Assembly (NCBI RefSeq): GCF_000420325.1
Contig: NZ_ATUS01000005.1
Coordinates: 186,001 to 250,000 of the forward strand
DNA length: 64,000 nucleotides
Direction of reading: 5' to 3'
Source of the DNA: Spongiibacter tropicus DSM 19543
Lineage (GTDB): Bacteria; Pseudomonadota; Gammaproteobacteria; Pseudomonadales; Spongiibacteraceae
This document shows positions 37,085 to 46,643 of this stretch, one piece after another; position 1 is the first letter of the stretch; the number at the start of each line of letters is the position of its first letter. The translations under genes and the position numbers were made by a program. The notes beneath the pieces are model-generated. The model had not been told where the DNA came from. It saw only the letters and a program-made list of their open reading frames with translations, and did no database searches.

Positions 37085-38569
37085 ATGGGCCAATATCTGC
37101 TAGCCATCGATCAGGGAACCACCAGTTCCCGCGCGATTGTTTTCGATCGACACGGACGTCACTGCGGTGTCGGACAGCAGGAGTTTACGCAGCACTATCC
37201 GAAGGACGGTTGGGTAGAGCACGACCCCGAGGAAATCTGGCAGACGACGCTGGAAAGCTGCCGGGCGGCGATTGCCGATGCGGGGCTGCAAGCGTCAGAG
37301 ATTGCCGGCATCGGTATTACCAATCAGCGTGAGACCACGCTGGTTTGGGATCGTAGCAGTGGCGAGGCGATCTATCCCGCGATTGTCTGGCAGGACCGCC
37401 GCACGGCGGACTGGATAGCTCGATTGAAGTCTCAGGGTCTGGAGAAAATGGCCAGCCGTCGCAGTGGCCTGCTGCTGGATCCGTATTTCTCCGCCAGCAA
37501 ACTGGCCTGGATTCTCGATAATGTGCCGGGTGCACGCCGCCGGGCGGAAGCCGGGGAGCTGGCATTCGGCACGGTCGACAGCTTTTTGTTGTGGCGCCTG
37601 ACCGGCGGCAAAGTACATGCCACCGACGCGAGCAATGCCGCGCGTACCTTGCTGTTTAATATCCACGAACAGCGCTGGGACGAAGAGTTGCTCGAAATGT
37701 TCGATATTCCCGCCAGTCTGCTTCCAGACGTGAAGGATTGCGCTGACGATTTCGGTCACAGCGACGAGGCGCTGCTGGGCGCACGTCTGCCGATCTGTTC
37801 GATGATTGGCGACCAGCAAGCGGCGACGGTCGGGCAGGCCTGCTTTGAACCGGGTATGGTCAAGAGCACCTATGGCACCGGCTGTTTTGTGGTGCTGAAC
37901 ACCGGCAAGCGTGCACTGAAATCCAAGCACCGGCTGCTGACAACCGTGGCTTACCGGCTTAATGGTGAAGTTTGCTATGCGCTGGAAGGCAGTATTTTTG
38001 TGGCGGGCGCGGCCGTGCAGTGGTTGCGCGATGGTTTGAAACTGATTGGTTCGGCCGCCGAAACCCAGGCGATGGCAGAGAGCGTGGACAGTGCCAATGG
38101 CGTGTTTATGGTGCCTGCCTTTACCGGGTTGGGGGCGCCATACTGGGACCCGGAAGCGCGCGGCGCGATTCTGGGGCTGACCCGCGACACCGGGATTGCC
38201 CACATTGCGCGAGCGACGCTGGAGTCGGTGTGCTACCAAACCCGAGATCTGCTGGAAGCGATGGCCGGCGACGGCGCAAATATTCAGAACCTGCGCGTCG
38301 ACGGAGGCATGTCGGTGAATGACTGGTTGATGCAGCGTCTGTCCGATACCTTAGGCTGCCACTGCCAGCGCCCCCAGGTTACCGAGACGACCGCGCTGGG
38401 AGCGGCGTATCTGGCAGGCTTACAGTTGGGGTTGTTTGACTCCTTGGACGATATCGCGGCGCTGTGGCAGGAGGAGCGCAGCTTCTCGCCCAAGATGGGG
38501 GATATCGACCGCGAGCGACGCTATCACGGTTGGAAGCGGGCGGTAGCGCGGGTGCGCAGCGACGCCTGA
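37085..38569 (+). CDS. glpK: Glycerol kinase
   Basis: A protein of 494 residues from ATG 37085 behind GGGGAGAGGG. It phosphorylates glycerol to glycerol 3-phosphate with ATP in the cytosol. The FGGY hallmarks are [15 protein letters not shown] at the N-terminus, the [12 protein letters not shown] loop, and [14 protein letters not shown] and [14 protein letters not shown] with the ATP-binding GAAYLAGL. glpF and glpD are not nearby, and no glpR operator was recognised. Its end is 12 bases from the convergent GGDEF/EAL gene, with no clear terminator between. Confidence 0.97.
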   Translation: MGQYLLAIDQGTTSSRAIVFDRHGRHCGVGQQEFTQHYPKDGWVEHDPEEIWQTTLESCRAAIADAGLQASEIAGIGITNQRETTLVWDRSSGEAIYPAIVWQDRRTADWIARLKSQGLEKMASRRSGLLLDPYFSASKLAWILDNVPGARRRAEAGELAFGTVDSFLLWRLTGGKVHATDASNAARTLLFNIHEQRWDEELLEMFDIPASLLPDVKDCADDFGHSDEALLGARLPICSMIGDQQAATVGQACFEPGMVKSTYGTGCFVVLNTGKRALKSKHRLLTTVAYRLNGEVCYALEGSIFVAGAAVQWLRDGLKLIGSAAETQAMAESVDSANGVFMVPAFTGLGAPYWDPEARGAILGLTRDTGIAHIARATLESVCYQTRDLLEAMAGDGANIQNLRVDGGMSVNDWLMQRLSDTLGCHCQRPQVTETTALGAAYLAGLQLGLFDSLDDIAALWQEERSFSPKMGDIDRERRYHGWKRAVARVRSDA

Positions 38570-38580
38570 TACGCCGCGCG

Positions 38581-41394
38581 CTAATCGGGCAGGGTGGTAT
38601 GGAGATTCAAGGCGTTTATCGGCACCGGGCGGCTGATGTAATAGCCTTGAATGTAATCGACATCCAGTGCCCGCAGCACTTCCAGAGCCTGACGGCTGTC
38701 GACGCCCTCCGCGATCACACGTTTTCCAAGACCGTGGCTCATCTCGACGATCGAGCGAACGAGCACCCGGTCGTTCTCCCGCTCGTGGACGAACTGCACA
38801 AACGCCTTGTCGATTTTGATGTAGTCCACGGGCAGTTCCCGAACATACTCAAACGAGGTGAAGCCGATACCGAAGTCGTCCAGTGCAATACTGGCGCCGA
38901 GTGCCTGCAACTGTTTGAGCAGGCGGCGGGCATTGTCGATGTCTTGCAGGGCGTCGGTTTCCACCAGCTCGAATATCAAGGCTCTGGGGTCAGCGCCTGT
39001 GCGATTTACAATCTCGGCGATGCGTTGGGCGAAATCAGGCTGATCGAGAGTGGGGGCCGTAATATTGATACTCAGCCGGGTATTGACGCCCGCCCGTTGC
39101 CATACCACCTGTTGGCGCATGGCTTTTTCGATAACCAGATAATCCAGTCGCGGCATTAAGCCCGATTCATTGGCGATATCCAGAAAGCTCGCCGGTGGAA
39201 TAAAGTTGCCATCGTTGTCGAGCATCCTGATCAGGCACTCGCAGTGGGTCATTTTGCCACTGCTGAGGTCTACAATCGGTTGGAAAAACAAAACAATACG
39301 GTTATTACTGAAAGCGCGAAGCAACTGCTGTTTAAGAAGATATTTTTCTTCACGACGTTTTTTGCCATCGTCGTCTTCAGCGAGATAAACATGGCCTTTG
39401 GCCTTGGCTTTCATAAGGTTCATTACCGACGTACTGTCGGAAAGCAAGTCGTCAATGCTGCCGCTCTCACGCCGGTAGCGTTCGACAATGACAGTGATTG
39501 AGACGGTTTCCCGCTGTCCGTTGATGTCGATGCTCAGAGCTGTAAGCCCCTCCAACTGCTTGGCATCGAGTTTCGCACCCGATGACGAGGCGCGCAGGGC
39601 GCAAAATTCGCCTGAGCCTGTTCTTGCCAGCAAGCTGCTGCTGCCGAAATGTTGAGCCATGTGCTGAGCATAGCCGCGCAGGAGTTTGTCGCCATTTTCA
39701 AAGCCGAAGCGATCATTAAACTCAGAGAAATTATCGATATCTGCCATGATCAAATCGATGTCATGGACGTTGTCGAGGCTTTGGATATGCAGGTCTGCCT
39801 GTTCGGTAAAGGTAGAACGGTTCAGCAGGCCGGTGACGCGATCATGCTCGCCGAGCCACCGCAAGCTCTCTTCGGCTCTCCGTGTTTCGGTAATGTCGAC
39901 CCCGAGCGACAGCAGCAGACTTTCGTCATCAATATCGATGCGGCTGTGCGTCCACAGAAAATGACGCAGTTCGCCGCTGTAGCTGAGGAACGGGAATTCG
40001 TTCTGCAGCTTGGTGGTATTTTGCTGGATAAGGTCTTCAAGCGTTTGGCTGAGGGTGATACCCCGTTCCGGGTCGCGTATCCATAAGTTGATATTTGCGC
40101 CAGCCGGTATCGCATTGTCCAGACCGCACAGTGCTCGCCCCTGACCATTGAGGGTGCGAATTCTGCCATCGGCTTCGTGCAAAATGACGACGATGGGCGC
40201 ATTGTCCAGCAGCAGTTCGTTAAAGCGTTTGGCCTCGGTTAGCGCATGGACCTTATCTTGCAGTTCTTCGCGGTGACTTTGCACATCCAGACTGAGCTTC
40301 TCCAATGCATCGTTAACCGCGGCAGTGGTATTGATCAAATCGTCGATTTCATCGCGGAAGCCCGCTCGTCGTCTAACCCGTTGCAGGCTGCGCCTGGCCA
40401 GAGCGAACTGCTCATTGGGAAGCTGCGGCAGTATTCGCGTTACGGCGGCGAGGCGGTCGAGAGGAGGCTTGAGAACGAAGTACACGACCAGTGAAACGAG
40501 CACCAGAGTGATCAACGATGTGATGACCGCTTGGCGGAGGTATTCGGTAACTTCGCCGGGAATATGACTTTCGTCGACCAGAACACCAAATAGTAAGCTC
40601 GGTGACAGCGTATCCACATTGTCGACGGCCAGGCTGAAGTAGCCAATGGCAGTTTTGCCGATGAAGGTTTCGCCGGGTGTCAGCAAGGTTGGCTTGGTGT
40701 TCAGCGCGGATTTGAGTATGCGGACGCTTGCCTCCGGGTGGCTGGCCATCAGCACGTGGCTGCCTAAGTCACTTTCTCTGGACGGATGAAGGAGTAAAAG
40801 CTCTGCGTTTGTCAGATTGAAAAAATCCTGCAGCAGCAGGGTCGAGGAGCGATTGAGATTGATAATTAACTCTTCGCCCTCGTCGGTGATGACCGGCACA
40901 TAGGCGCTGTTGAAGCACTGGTCGTTACATATTAATGAGGCTTTTGGACGTTGCTCTGTTGAAATATCCCTAAGCGCGTTATCGATCTGTTCCGCGGTTG
41001 GCCGCAGTTGGCGACCTTCCTGCTGAATGCTGGCAATAATTGTTCGGTTGGGTGAGATGAACAACACTGAGTCAATGCCGGACGTTAACGAGGGCGAGGA
41101 GAATGTGCCACGTTGCAGCTCGGCTAAGGACGTCACCTGATATTGGGAAGAGGCTCGAAACAGCTCTTGGCTGCTGCGTTCGGTCAGGGCATAGAAGGTC
41201 TTTTGAAGCATCGCCAGATGTTCTTCAGAATGCTCGCGCATGTGGGTCATTGTTTGCTGATAACTCACATAGCTGCGTGCGAACACGATGATGCCGATAA
41301 ACAGGAAGATCAGCGTGCACAGTTTCTGGAACAGTCCAAGCGCGCGCTTGTGCTCAGTCAGTGCGGCTTCAAGCTGAGGGTTGCTGTTGGGCAT
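38581..41394 (-). CDS. Membrane sensor with PAS, degenerate GGDEF and EAL domains
   Basis: A protein of 937 residues. A helix near residues 22-45, a periplasmic sensor of about 240 residues, a second helix near 290-312 and a HAMP-like linker precede a PAS domain (LLLDNAPIVVILHEADG). The GGDEF motif reads G-S-G-E-F, so it is probably not a cyclase. The EAL domain looks complete: E719-C-L for EAL, the ELVET loop, D839-D840-F-G and the YIKID lysine. It most likely degrades c-di-GMP. Its ATG overlaps the stop of the upstream barrel gene (TAATG), and a periplasmic binding-protein-like gene leads the operon, so the sensor domain may read their state. Confidence 0.93.
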   Translation of the reverse strand: MPNSNPQLEAALTEHKRALGLFQKLCTLIFLFIGIIVFARSYVSYQQTMTHMREHSEEHLAMLQKTFYALTERSSQELFRASSQYQVTSLAELQRGTFSSPSLTSGIDSVLFISPNRTIIASIQQEGRQLRPTAEQIDNALRDISTEQRPKASLICNDQCFNSAYVPVITDEGEELIINLNRSSTLLLQDFFNLTNAELLLLHPSRESDLGSHVLMASHPEASVRILKSALNTKPTLLTPGETFIGKTAIGYFSLAVDNVDTLSPSLLFGVLVDESHIPGEVTEYLRQAVITSLITLVLVSLVVYFVLKPPLDRLAAVTRILPQLPNEQFALARRSLQRVRRRAGFRDEIDDLINTTAAVNDALEKLSLDVQSHREELQDKVHALTEAKRFNELLLDNAPIVVILHEADGRIRTLNGQGRALCGLDNAIPAGANINLWIRDPERGITLSQTLEDLIQQNTTKLQNEFPFLSYSGELRHFLWTHSRIDIDDESLLLSLGVDITETRRAEESLRWLGEHDRVTGLLNRSTFTEQADLHIQSLDNVHDIDLIMADIDNFSEFNDRFGFENGDKLLRGYAQHMAQHFGSSSLLARTGSGEFCALRASSSGAKLDAKQLEGLTALSIDINGQRETVSITVIVERYRRESGSIDDLLSDSTSVMNLMKAKAKGHVYLAEDDDGKKRREEKYLLKQQLLRAFSNNRIVLFFQPIVDLSSGKMTHCECLIRMLDNDGNFIPPASFLDIANESGLMPRLDYLVIEKAMRQQVVWQRAGVNTRLSINITAPTLDQPDFAQRIAEIVNRTGADPRALIFELVETDALQDIDNARRLLKQLQALGASIALDDFGIGFTSFEYVRELPVDYIKIDKAFVQFVHERENDRVLVRSIVEMSHGLGKRVIAEGVDSRQALEVLRALDVDYIQGYYISRPVPINALNLHTTLPD

Positions 41395-42530
41395 TAGAAG
41401 CGGTATCCGACCATGATCGCCAGCAGTTCTGTCCGCTCGCGACGGCCATCGGGGTTGTCGCCTGCCGGGATGCCGCTATTTCCGCGAATGCCGTGCAGGT
41501 CGACCGCCAGCGTCCAGTTGTGGTCGATCGACCATTTCGCCCCCATGACGAGTCGCTGGGTATCGTCGCTGTCGAAACCCTGGTGGGGGATGCTGTATTC
41601 GTAACGTCCCAACAGCGTCATGTTTGGGGACAGTCTGTACTGGGTCTGCAAATAGCTGCCCTCAATATCGATCTTCAGGTTGTTGAACGCGCCGCCATAG
41701 AAGCGAAGTTCGGTCGTAGAATACTCTGCGGTGAACGACCAGTCTTGAGTATTGTACTGGGCTGAGGCCACATAGCCGCGGGCATCGAGATGGATATCCC
41801 GGCTTCCGGGGAGCATAGTGACCAAATCGACGCCGACATCGTAGCTCGACAGCGCGAAGCGCAGCCGACTGCCATCGATATTGTGAGCCAGCTGAACATA
41901 GACCGGGCGATCGGCGCGGCCTTTCAGGATGACGGATGTATTGTCGCCGAACAGGTTACTGACCAGGGTTTCAGAGAGGCTGTTGTTGCGCCCCATCGTC
42001 AGGGAAAAGGTGGTGCTGGTGCGCTCGTCGTCCCAATAGCTGTATATCTGCGCCCCTTCGGAGGCAAACAGCAGTTCACGCATTCCGATACCTTCAAAGT
42101 AAACAGCCTGGGGGATGAGGATGCTTGGTCTTGCGACCAGAACATCCCGTATCTCATTGTAAAAACCCAAGGCATTGCGGACGCGGCCAACGCGCACTCC
42201 CAGTCCTGAATCCTGAGTCTGGACGGCGTGATAATCCACAAACAAATAGTCCACGATAACTTTGCCATTATCGGTACTGCCGGCATCACGGGTAAACAAC
42301 TGCCCGGCGATATTCCAGTTTTTGCCGGTGCTCCAGTTGGCATTGAGTCCCGCTTCCATGAAGTCGAAGGTGCCGCGCTGACTTTCCCCATAAAAATTAT
42401 TGCCGTCGCTCAGCAGATAGCCTTGGGACGCAAAGCCATGAATCTGCAGAGCACTTTTGTCCTGGGCATGGGCGCAGTTGCTTGCGGCATATTGCAAAAC
42501 CCCCAAACACAGCAGTAAATGTCGATTCAT
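41394..42530 (-). CDS. Outer-membrane beta-barrel/porin-like protein
   Basis: A protein of 378 residues with a signal peptide (residues 1-22, cut near AHA-QD). The mature part alternates polar and aromatic residues in about 16 strands, begins LQIHGFASQGYLL and ends with GYRF, the C-terminal phenylalanine typical of BamA-folded barrels. Homologues occur as unnamed porin-like proteins with no known substrate. Its ATG overlaps the stop of the gene before it (ATGA) and its stop overlaps the GGDEF/EAL start, which suggests fixed stoichiometry of all three products. Confidence 0.85.
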   Translation of the reverse strand: MNRHLLLCLGVLQYAASNCAHAQDKSALQIHGFASQGYLLSDGNNFYGESQRGTFDFMEAGLNANWSTGKNWNIAGQLFTRDAGSTDNGKVIVDYLFVDYHAVQTQDSGLGVRVGRVRNALGFYNEIRDVLVARPSILIPQAVYFEGIGMRELLFASEGAQIYSYWDDERTSTTFSLTMGRNNSLSETLVSNLFGDNTSVILKGRADRPVYVQLAHNIDGSRLRFALSSYDVGVDLVTMLPGSRDIHLDARGYVASAQYNTQDWSFTAEYSTTELRFYGGAFNNLKIDIEGSYLQTQYRLSPNMTLLGRYEYSIPHQGFDSDDTQRLVMGAKWSIDHNWTLAVDLHGIRGNSGIPAGDNPDGRRERTELLAIMVGYRF

Positions 42531-42985
42531 GGTGTGTCCTCTGATTTGCCTTGCGCCGTTTGTCGGGAACTGGGGTGGTCAGGGTTGTAGGCATAGCCGA
42601 TTGCGCCCGGCGTAGCGGCAACGGTTCGCCGCAGTTGCTCAACGTTTTCCAAGATCGTCGGGGGGGTGCCGGTACCACTGAAAATAATACGATCCCATTG
42701 CTCGCGCAGCACATACGGATAAACCTTTAGCACTGACTTGCAGAACGCTTTGTGGAGAGGGTGGTTGTCGGGCAAGACGAAAACGCGGATGGCGGTATTG
42801 TCTTGCCAGTTGCGTTTGCGCATGGAAAAAATAGCGCGCAGCTCGGTCGTTGTGAGTTGTTTGGGATCGATGTGTTCGTTATTGATCACGAGCTGAACAT
42901 CGTCAGCGAAGACAGGGTACGGTGCGACAAGCCCGAGGGATAGCAACATGCACACGAGTGCAGGGGCGGCGCGTCTTGTCAGCAT
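42527..42985 (-). CDS. Small periplasmic substrate-binding-like (PstS-type) protein
   Basis: 152 residues from ATG 42985, MLTRRAAPALVCMLLSLGL being a signal peptide cut near VFADD. The mature part has the phosphate-binding-protein-like half fold, with LTTTELRAIFSMRKRNWQDNTAIRVFVL and ILREQWDRIIFSG-like segments and GAIGYAYNPDH near the end. It is far shorter than a full ABC binding protein. AAGGA sits about ten bases before this ATG; earlier in-frame starts exist at 43018 and upstream. It is the first gene of a three-gene operon with an outer-membrane barrel and a c-di-GMP enzyme, which hints at a sensing rather than a transport role. Confidence 0.78.
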   Translation of the reverse strand: MLTRRAAPALVCMLLSLGLVAPYPVFADDVQLVINNEHIDPKQLTTTELRAIFSMRKRNWQDNTAIRVFVLPDNHPLHKAFCKSVLKVYPYVLREQWDRIIFSGTGTPPTILENVEQLRRTVAATPGAIGYAYNPDHPSSRQTAQGKSEDTP

Positions 42986-43130
42986 ATGTGCGTCATCCTT
43001 ATGCGCTCCGTAATCCATGCCCACCATAGCCTTCACTGAAGCCCAATGTTCGGCCGATTGCAACCGCAGTCAAAGCGGGAGGGCAGCCGCATTGCTCCTC
43101 ACTATAGACGGCATAGCCCTTGTCTGCATG

Positions 43131-43838
43131 CTAGTTCAGCGATTGCCGGTAGTGTGTCAGGAAGCGCTGGATGCGTCGGGCATTGGCGCCGAGGTCGCCT
43201 TTTCCTACGCGGGAGGCCGATCGCAGATCGATGGTGCTCGATTGCGAATCCGCCTCAATGCGAATCACGACGTCGTCAATAAAGCCAAACCAGAAGCTTT
43301 GATCCGTTGCCTCGATGTGTCCCGGGCTTGAGGCCGTAACGGTCCAGCCGAGTTCCTCGACGGTGCGAAGGGCAAGCGTCTGAGCCTCTGCCAGTGGACG
43401 TGGCACCGTCAGTGACTGCAGAGCCGGGTAGGCCAGGCGCTGTTGTTCTGCGATGGAGTCGGTGTAGGCAAGTATATTGTGGTAATCGCTGCGAAGCTGA
43501 CGTGCCTGAACAAACTGCGGCGGGTCTTCGGTGTCTGTGCTGATGTCGTGAATCATCGGACTGCCGCTGCCCAGATACAGGCTGAAGGCAAAAAAGCCGA
43601 TAGCGGGGGTCGACAGCACTGCAGCCCGACTCAATCGTCGGCGGTGGGCGTTGTCTGATTGGCGGCGGGTGAATACGGCGGATATACCGATAGCGATGAG
43701 CGCCAGCAAGGCCGAGAGTGCGAAGCAGAGTAGCGCAGCGGAATATTGCGCGGGTGCAAGCCGAACGAATAGCACACTGCCCGGCAGCAGGATCAGGGAT
43801 AAGTACGCCAGACACTCGGCCAGATAGACGATGCGCAA
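43131..43838 (-). CDS. DUF1499 membrane protein
   Basis: About 235 residues. Three N-terminal hydrophobic helices (VYLAECLAYLSLILLPGSVLF, ALLCFALSALLALIAIGI, AIGFFAFSLYLGS) are followed by a DUF1499 domain of about 120 residues: LTVPRPLAEAQTLALRTVEELGW and IEATDQSFWFGFIDDVVIRIE. The domain is widespread in proteobacteria and has no assigned activity. I chose the TTG at 43838 because AGGAG lies seven bases before it; the frame is open to 43913, with a GTG at 43859. It stands alone, in the opposite direction to the following SDR gene. Confidence 0.78.
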   Translation of the reverse strand: MRIVYLAECLAYLSLILLPGSVLFVRLAPAQYSAALLCFALSALLALIAIGISAVFTRRQSDNAHRRRLSRAAVLSTPAIGFFAFSLYLGSGSPMIHDISTDTEDPPQFVQARQLRSDYHNILAYTDSIAEQQRLAYPALQSLTVPRPLAEAQTLALRTVEELGWTVTASSPGHIEATDQSFWFGFIDDVVIRIEADSQSSTIDLRSASRVGKGDLGANARRIQRFLTHYRQSLN

Positions 43839-44020
43839 AATAACGCTCCTGTTGGACACTTGTTTATCGTTAATAGTGTTGCCATAGAAACTATAACAAA
43901 GGCCAATCGTCATTACCTGCCATAGATGCGGGCGGGCTTCAGAGTATTGATCGATAACGACAGTTCCGTGATCGGCTGGGCACTTTGTCTTTCTCGTGCG
44001 CCGTGATTAACTGCAAGAAG

Positions 44021-44036
44021 GTTACGGGTTTGTAAC
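44021..44036. promoter_or_regulatory. Inverted repeat upstream of the SDR gene
   Basis: GTTAC-GGGTTT-GTAAC is a perfect five-base inverted repeat around six bases, 77 bases before the SDR start. It lies in a 274-base gap between divergent genes. It may be an operator; the binding protein is unknown. Confidence 0.4.
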
Positions 44037-44112
44037 TGGGCGGTGTCGGTGAATCGACTTGCCCATCATGCTCTCAAGGCATTTTCTTTAATCATAATGA
44101 GGTGTTGAAGCA

Positions 44113-44889
44113 ATGGGCAGAGTTGCCGGAAAGGTTTGTATTGTCACGGGTGCCGCCAGCGGCATGGGGAAAGCGGATGCTATCCGCCTGGCTGCAGAAG
44201 GCGCGAGCGTCGTTTTGACCGATCTTAATGAAAAAGACGGGCAGGATGTTGCAGCCCAAATCGGTGAGAAGGCGATATTCCTCAAGCACGATGTGAGCAA
44301 CGAGGCCGATTGGCAGCGCGTTGTTGATGCCGCAGTGGAAAAGTTCGGTGGTGTCGATGTGCTGGTGAACAACGCGGGCATGATGACCATGGGGAGCGTG
44401 GTTGACTGTACGCTGGAAGATTACAAGCGTGTGAATGCGGTGAACAGCGAAGGTGTCTTTCTGGGCTGTAAAGCGGTCATCCCCGTGATGGAAGCGGCCG
44501 GTAAGGGAGGTTCTATCATCAACATGTCCTCCGTTGCGGCGCTGCACGGCATGTCATTTGTTGCGGCATACAGTGCCAGTAAGGGGGCCGTGGCGGCATT
44601 GACCAAGTCGGTCGCTCTGTACTGTCGCGAGCGAGGTAATGGTATTCGCTGTAACTCGGTACATCCTGATGGTGTGAAGACACCGATGGTCTTCAAGGTG
44701 GCGACAGGCGCTGAATCGGCAACGCGCGAGGAGATTGAATCGCTGTCCACGGAAAAGAACCCCATGTGCGAGCCTGAAGATATCGCGGCCTTGATTGTTT
44801 ACCTGGCCTCGGATGAGTCGCGTTTCGTCAATGCCGCTGAGATGCTGATCGACAATGCTGCGACGGCAACGCCGCCGGTGATCGTTTGA
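44113..44889 (+). CDS. Short-chain dehydrogenase/reductase
   Basis: A classical SDR of 258 residues with TGAASGMG at 12-19, LTDLN after the second strand, NNAG at 86-89, S140, Y153 and K157 in YSASK. The C-terminus RFVNAAEMLIDNAATATPPV is unusual for the family but ends near the normal point. It is probably NAD-dependent and oxidises a hydroxyl group. It opens the catabolic region and is followed after 16 bases by the EthD-domain gene, so the two form an operon. Confidence 0.92.
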   Translation: MGRVAGKVCIVTGAASGMGKADAIRLAAEGASVVLTDLNEKDGQDVAAQIGEKAIFLKHDVSNEADWQRVVDAAVEKFGGVDVLVNNAGMMTMGSVVDCTLEDYKRVNAVNSEGVFLGCKAVIPVMEAAGKGGSIINMSSVAALHGMSFVAAYSASKGAVAALTKSVALYCRERGNGIRCNSVHPDGVKTPMVFKVATGAESATREEIESLSTEKNPMCEPEDIAALIVYLASDESRFVNAAEMLIDNAATATPPVIV

Positions 44890-44905
44890 TAGAGAGGGTT
44901 GGTGA

Positions 44906-45595
44906 ATGCGTAAATTTCAGGTACTCATCTGGGCGCAGGACGCCAGCCCAGCTTTTTTTGCGCGCCTGCGGGAGCAGGCGCTCGCACTTTCTTCGACTGA
45001 TGGGGTCAGCGCGGTTCAGTTAAACCTGGCGGATAGCGATGTTGAACCGGCTGCGGACAAGCGCATGGCAAATGGCGATTCGCCATTGTTCGACGCACTC
45101 TGCAGCTTCTGTTGGCAGGCGCAGTCTCAGCCCGATACCGTCCTCAGTATGTTGGCGTCGGTGGGCGGCCGTCTTGCCTGTTATGAGGTCGATGCCGCAG
45201 AGCCGCTGCCGAATTCGGCATGCCCCGCTGCGCCCGGCGAGCGCACCGAGGGCTTCAGTCAGGTTGCGCTGCTGCGTTGTCCGTCGTTTCTCTCTTACGA
45301 AGATTGGCTGAGTTACTGGAAAACGACGCACACGGGTGTGGCGATTGAAACCCAGTCGACGTTCCGTTACGTGCAGAATCGCGTTGTGGCCAGACCGGCT
45401 GAAGCCCTGCCTTATGATGCGATTGTCGAGGAGTGCTTTCCCACTGCGGCGATGACCAGCGCTGAAGCGTTTTATGACGCAGAAGGGCAGGCGGAATTGT
45501 TCCAGCAGCGCTTGCAGGCAATGATGGAGAGCTGTGGGAAGTTTATCGATTTCAGCGAAATCGAGGTGGTCCCCACCAGCGAGTACTGCTTCTGA
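44906..45595 (+). CDS. EthD-domain protein
   Basis: A protein of 229 residues. The second half carries the dimeric alpha-beta barrel pattern of EthD (Pfam EthD): VALLRCPSFLSYEDWLSYWKTTHTGVAIET, with HTGVA in place of the usual H-x-P. EthD proteins appear beside cytochrome P450 and other degradation systems but have no firmly assigned activity. The N-terminal half is a weaker copy of the same fold. It sits in an operon with the SDR before it and faces the MerR gene. Confidence 0.78.
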   Translation: MRKFQVLIWAQDASPAFFARLREQALALSSTDGVSAVQLNLADSDVEPAADKRMANGDSPLFDALCSFCWQAQSQPDTVLSMLASVGGRLACYEVDAAEPLPNSACPAAPGERTEGFSQVALLRCPSFLSYEDWLSYWKTTHTGVAIETQSTFRYVQNRVVARPAEALPYDAIVEECFPTAAMTSAEAFYDAEGQAELFQQRLQAMMESCGKFIDFSEIEVVPTSEYCF

Positions 45596-45613
45596 TGAAC
45601 CGCTGAAGGAGGC

Positions 45614-46444
45614 TTACTCCTTCGGCAGCTGCTTGAGAATAGATTCCAGCGTATCTGCCAGGAAGCGGTTTGCCGCCTGATCCATGGCGCGCCCTAATTC
45701 AGCGTCGACCACGACCTGGGCCATCGGGCGCAAGCGCCACACCAGTTCTGCAATTTTGGGGAACTCCTCTCTGGGGGGCAGCGGCTGCTCTCCATAAGGC
45801 TCCAACACATGCTCGGCGACCAGCTTGACGAAGGAATCCGCGACCGGCTGCACCTTGCCGCGCATCATTGCCAGAATATCCAGCAGTTCTTCCAGTGGAA
45901 TGCCGGTAGCACAGAGCTCCTGTGACACTTTCAGGGTGTTCATGCTGGTGACCCTGAGCTGCGCACCATTGATGGAGAACAGGTCCAGGTCGGCCGCTTT
46001 CTTGATCGCTGCGGGGGTCAGCTTTGTGCCGAACATGGCGATCATTTCCGACATCGGCAGATTGATCGGTGCCTCATTGCCCCAGGGGGAGTTGATGGCT
46101 GATTCCATGCCCAGCACTTCACTCAAACCGATACCCTGTTCCATGGCGTCCAGCAGTTCACGAATGCTCGACAGGGTGTAGCCGCGTTCCAGCAGATTGC
46201 TGACCAGCCTCAGTCGGGACAGGTGCTGGTTGTTGTAAATCCCTTTTCTTCCACGCAGTGTCGGCGGGGGCAGGACGCCGCGATCCTGATACGCCCGGAT
46301 GTTTCGCACCGTGGTGTTGGCGGCCAGCGCCAACTCTTCAACACTGTACTCCCGCTGCTGCTCTTCAGATGGCGCTGGGGCTTGTTCTCCCCCGTGAGGC
46401 AGGAATTGGGCGATGCTGTTGATCGTTTCTTCAGGAAATGGCAT
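45614..46444 (-). CDS. MerR-family transcriptional regulator
   Basis: A protein of 276 residues. The MerR winged helix occupies about residues 33-100 (YSVEELALAANTTVRNIRAYQDRGVL, then GRKGIYNNQHLSRLRLV). The C-terminal 170 residues are helical and lack the metal-binding cysteines of MerR/CueR; they resemble the larger regulators that sit by lipid or steroid genes. It is divergent from the TonB receptor gene with 198 bases between. Its likely targets are the receptor and neighbouring degradation operons, judged from position only. Confidence 0.9.
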   Translation of the reverse strand: MPFPEETINSIAQFLPHGGEQAPAPSEEQQREYSVEELALAANTTVRNIRAYQDRGVLPPPTLRGRKGIYNNQHLSRLRLVSNLLERGYTLSSIRELLDAMEQGIGLSEVLGMESAINSPWGNEAPINLPMSEMIAMFGTKLTPAAIKKAADLDLFSINGAQLRVTSMNTLKVSQELCATGIPLEELLDILAMMRGKVQPVADSFVKLVAEHVLEPYGEQPLPPREEFPKIAELVWRLRPMAQVVVDAELGRAMDQAANRFLADTLESILKQLPKE

Positions 46445-46566
46445 GTGTTTTACTGCTTGTTGAGGTCGTTGGGTCCATCGAGGTAAACCGCATTGTAATC
46501 AATGCCTTGCCTAATTACAGCAACTGGCGCACGCAACGACTATGACACAAAATTGTATTGCCCGTG

Positions 46567-46614
46567 TTGACATGTCATTAAACGCCGTTTATGTTTCATC
46601 GAATAATGTAACAT
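46567..46614 (+). promoter_or_regulatory. Promoter and dyad upstream of the TonB receptor
   Basis: TTGACA (46567-46572) and TATGTT (46590-46595), 17 bases apart, form a probable promoter. TGACATGTCA at 46568-46577 is a perfect palindrome over the -35. ATGTTTCAT (46591-46599) and ATGTAACAT (46606-46614) form a nine-base inverted repeat with one mismatch around six bases, over the -10. TGTAACATAA within it recurs before the operon at 49933. Confidence 0.55.
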
Positions 46615-46643
46615 AATAAATTGAAGCATAAGGGCATGTCACA

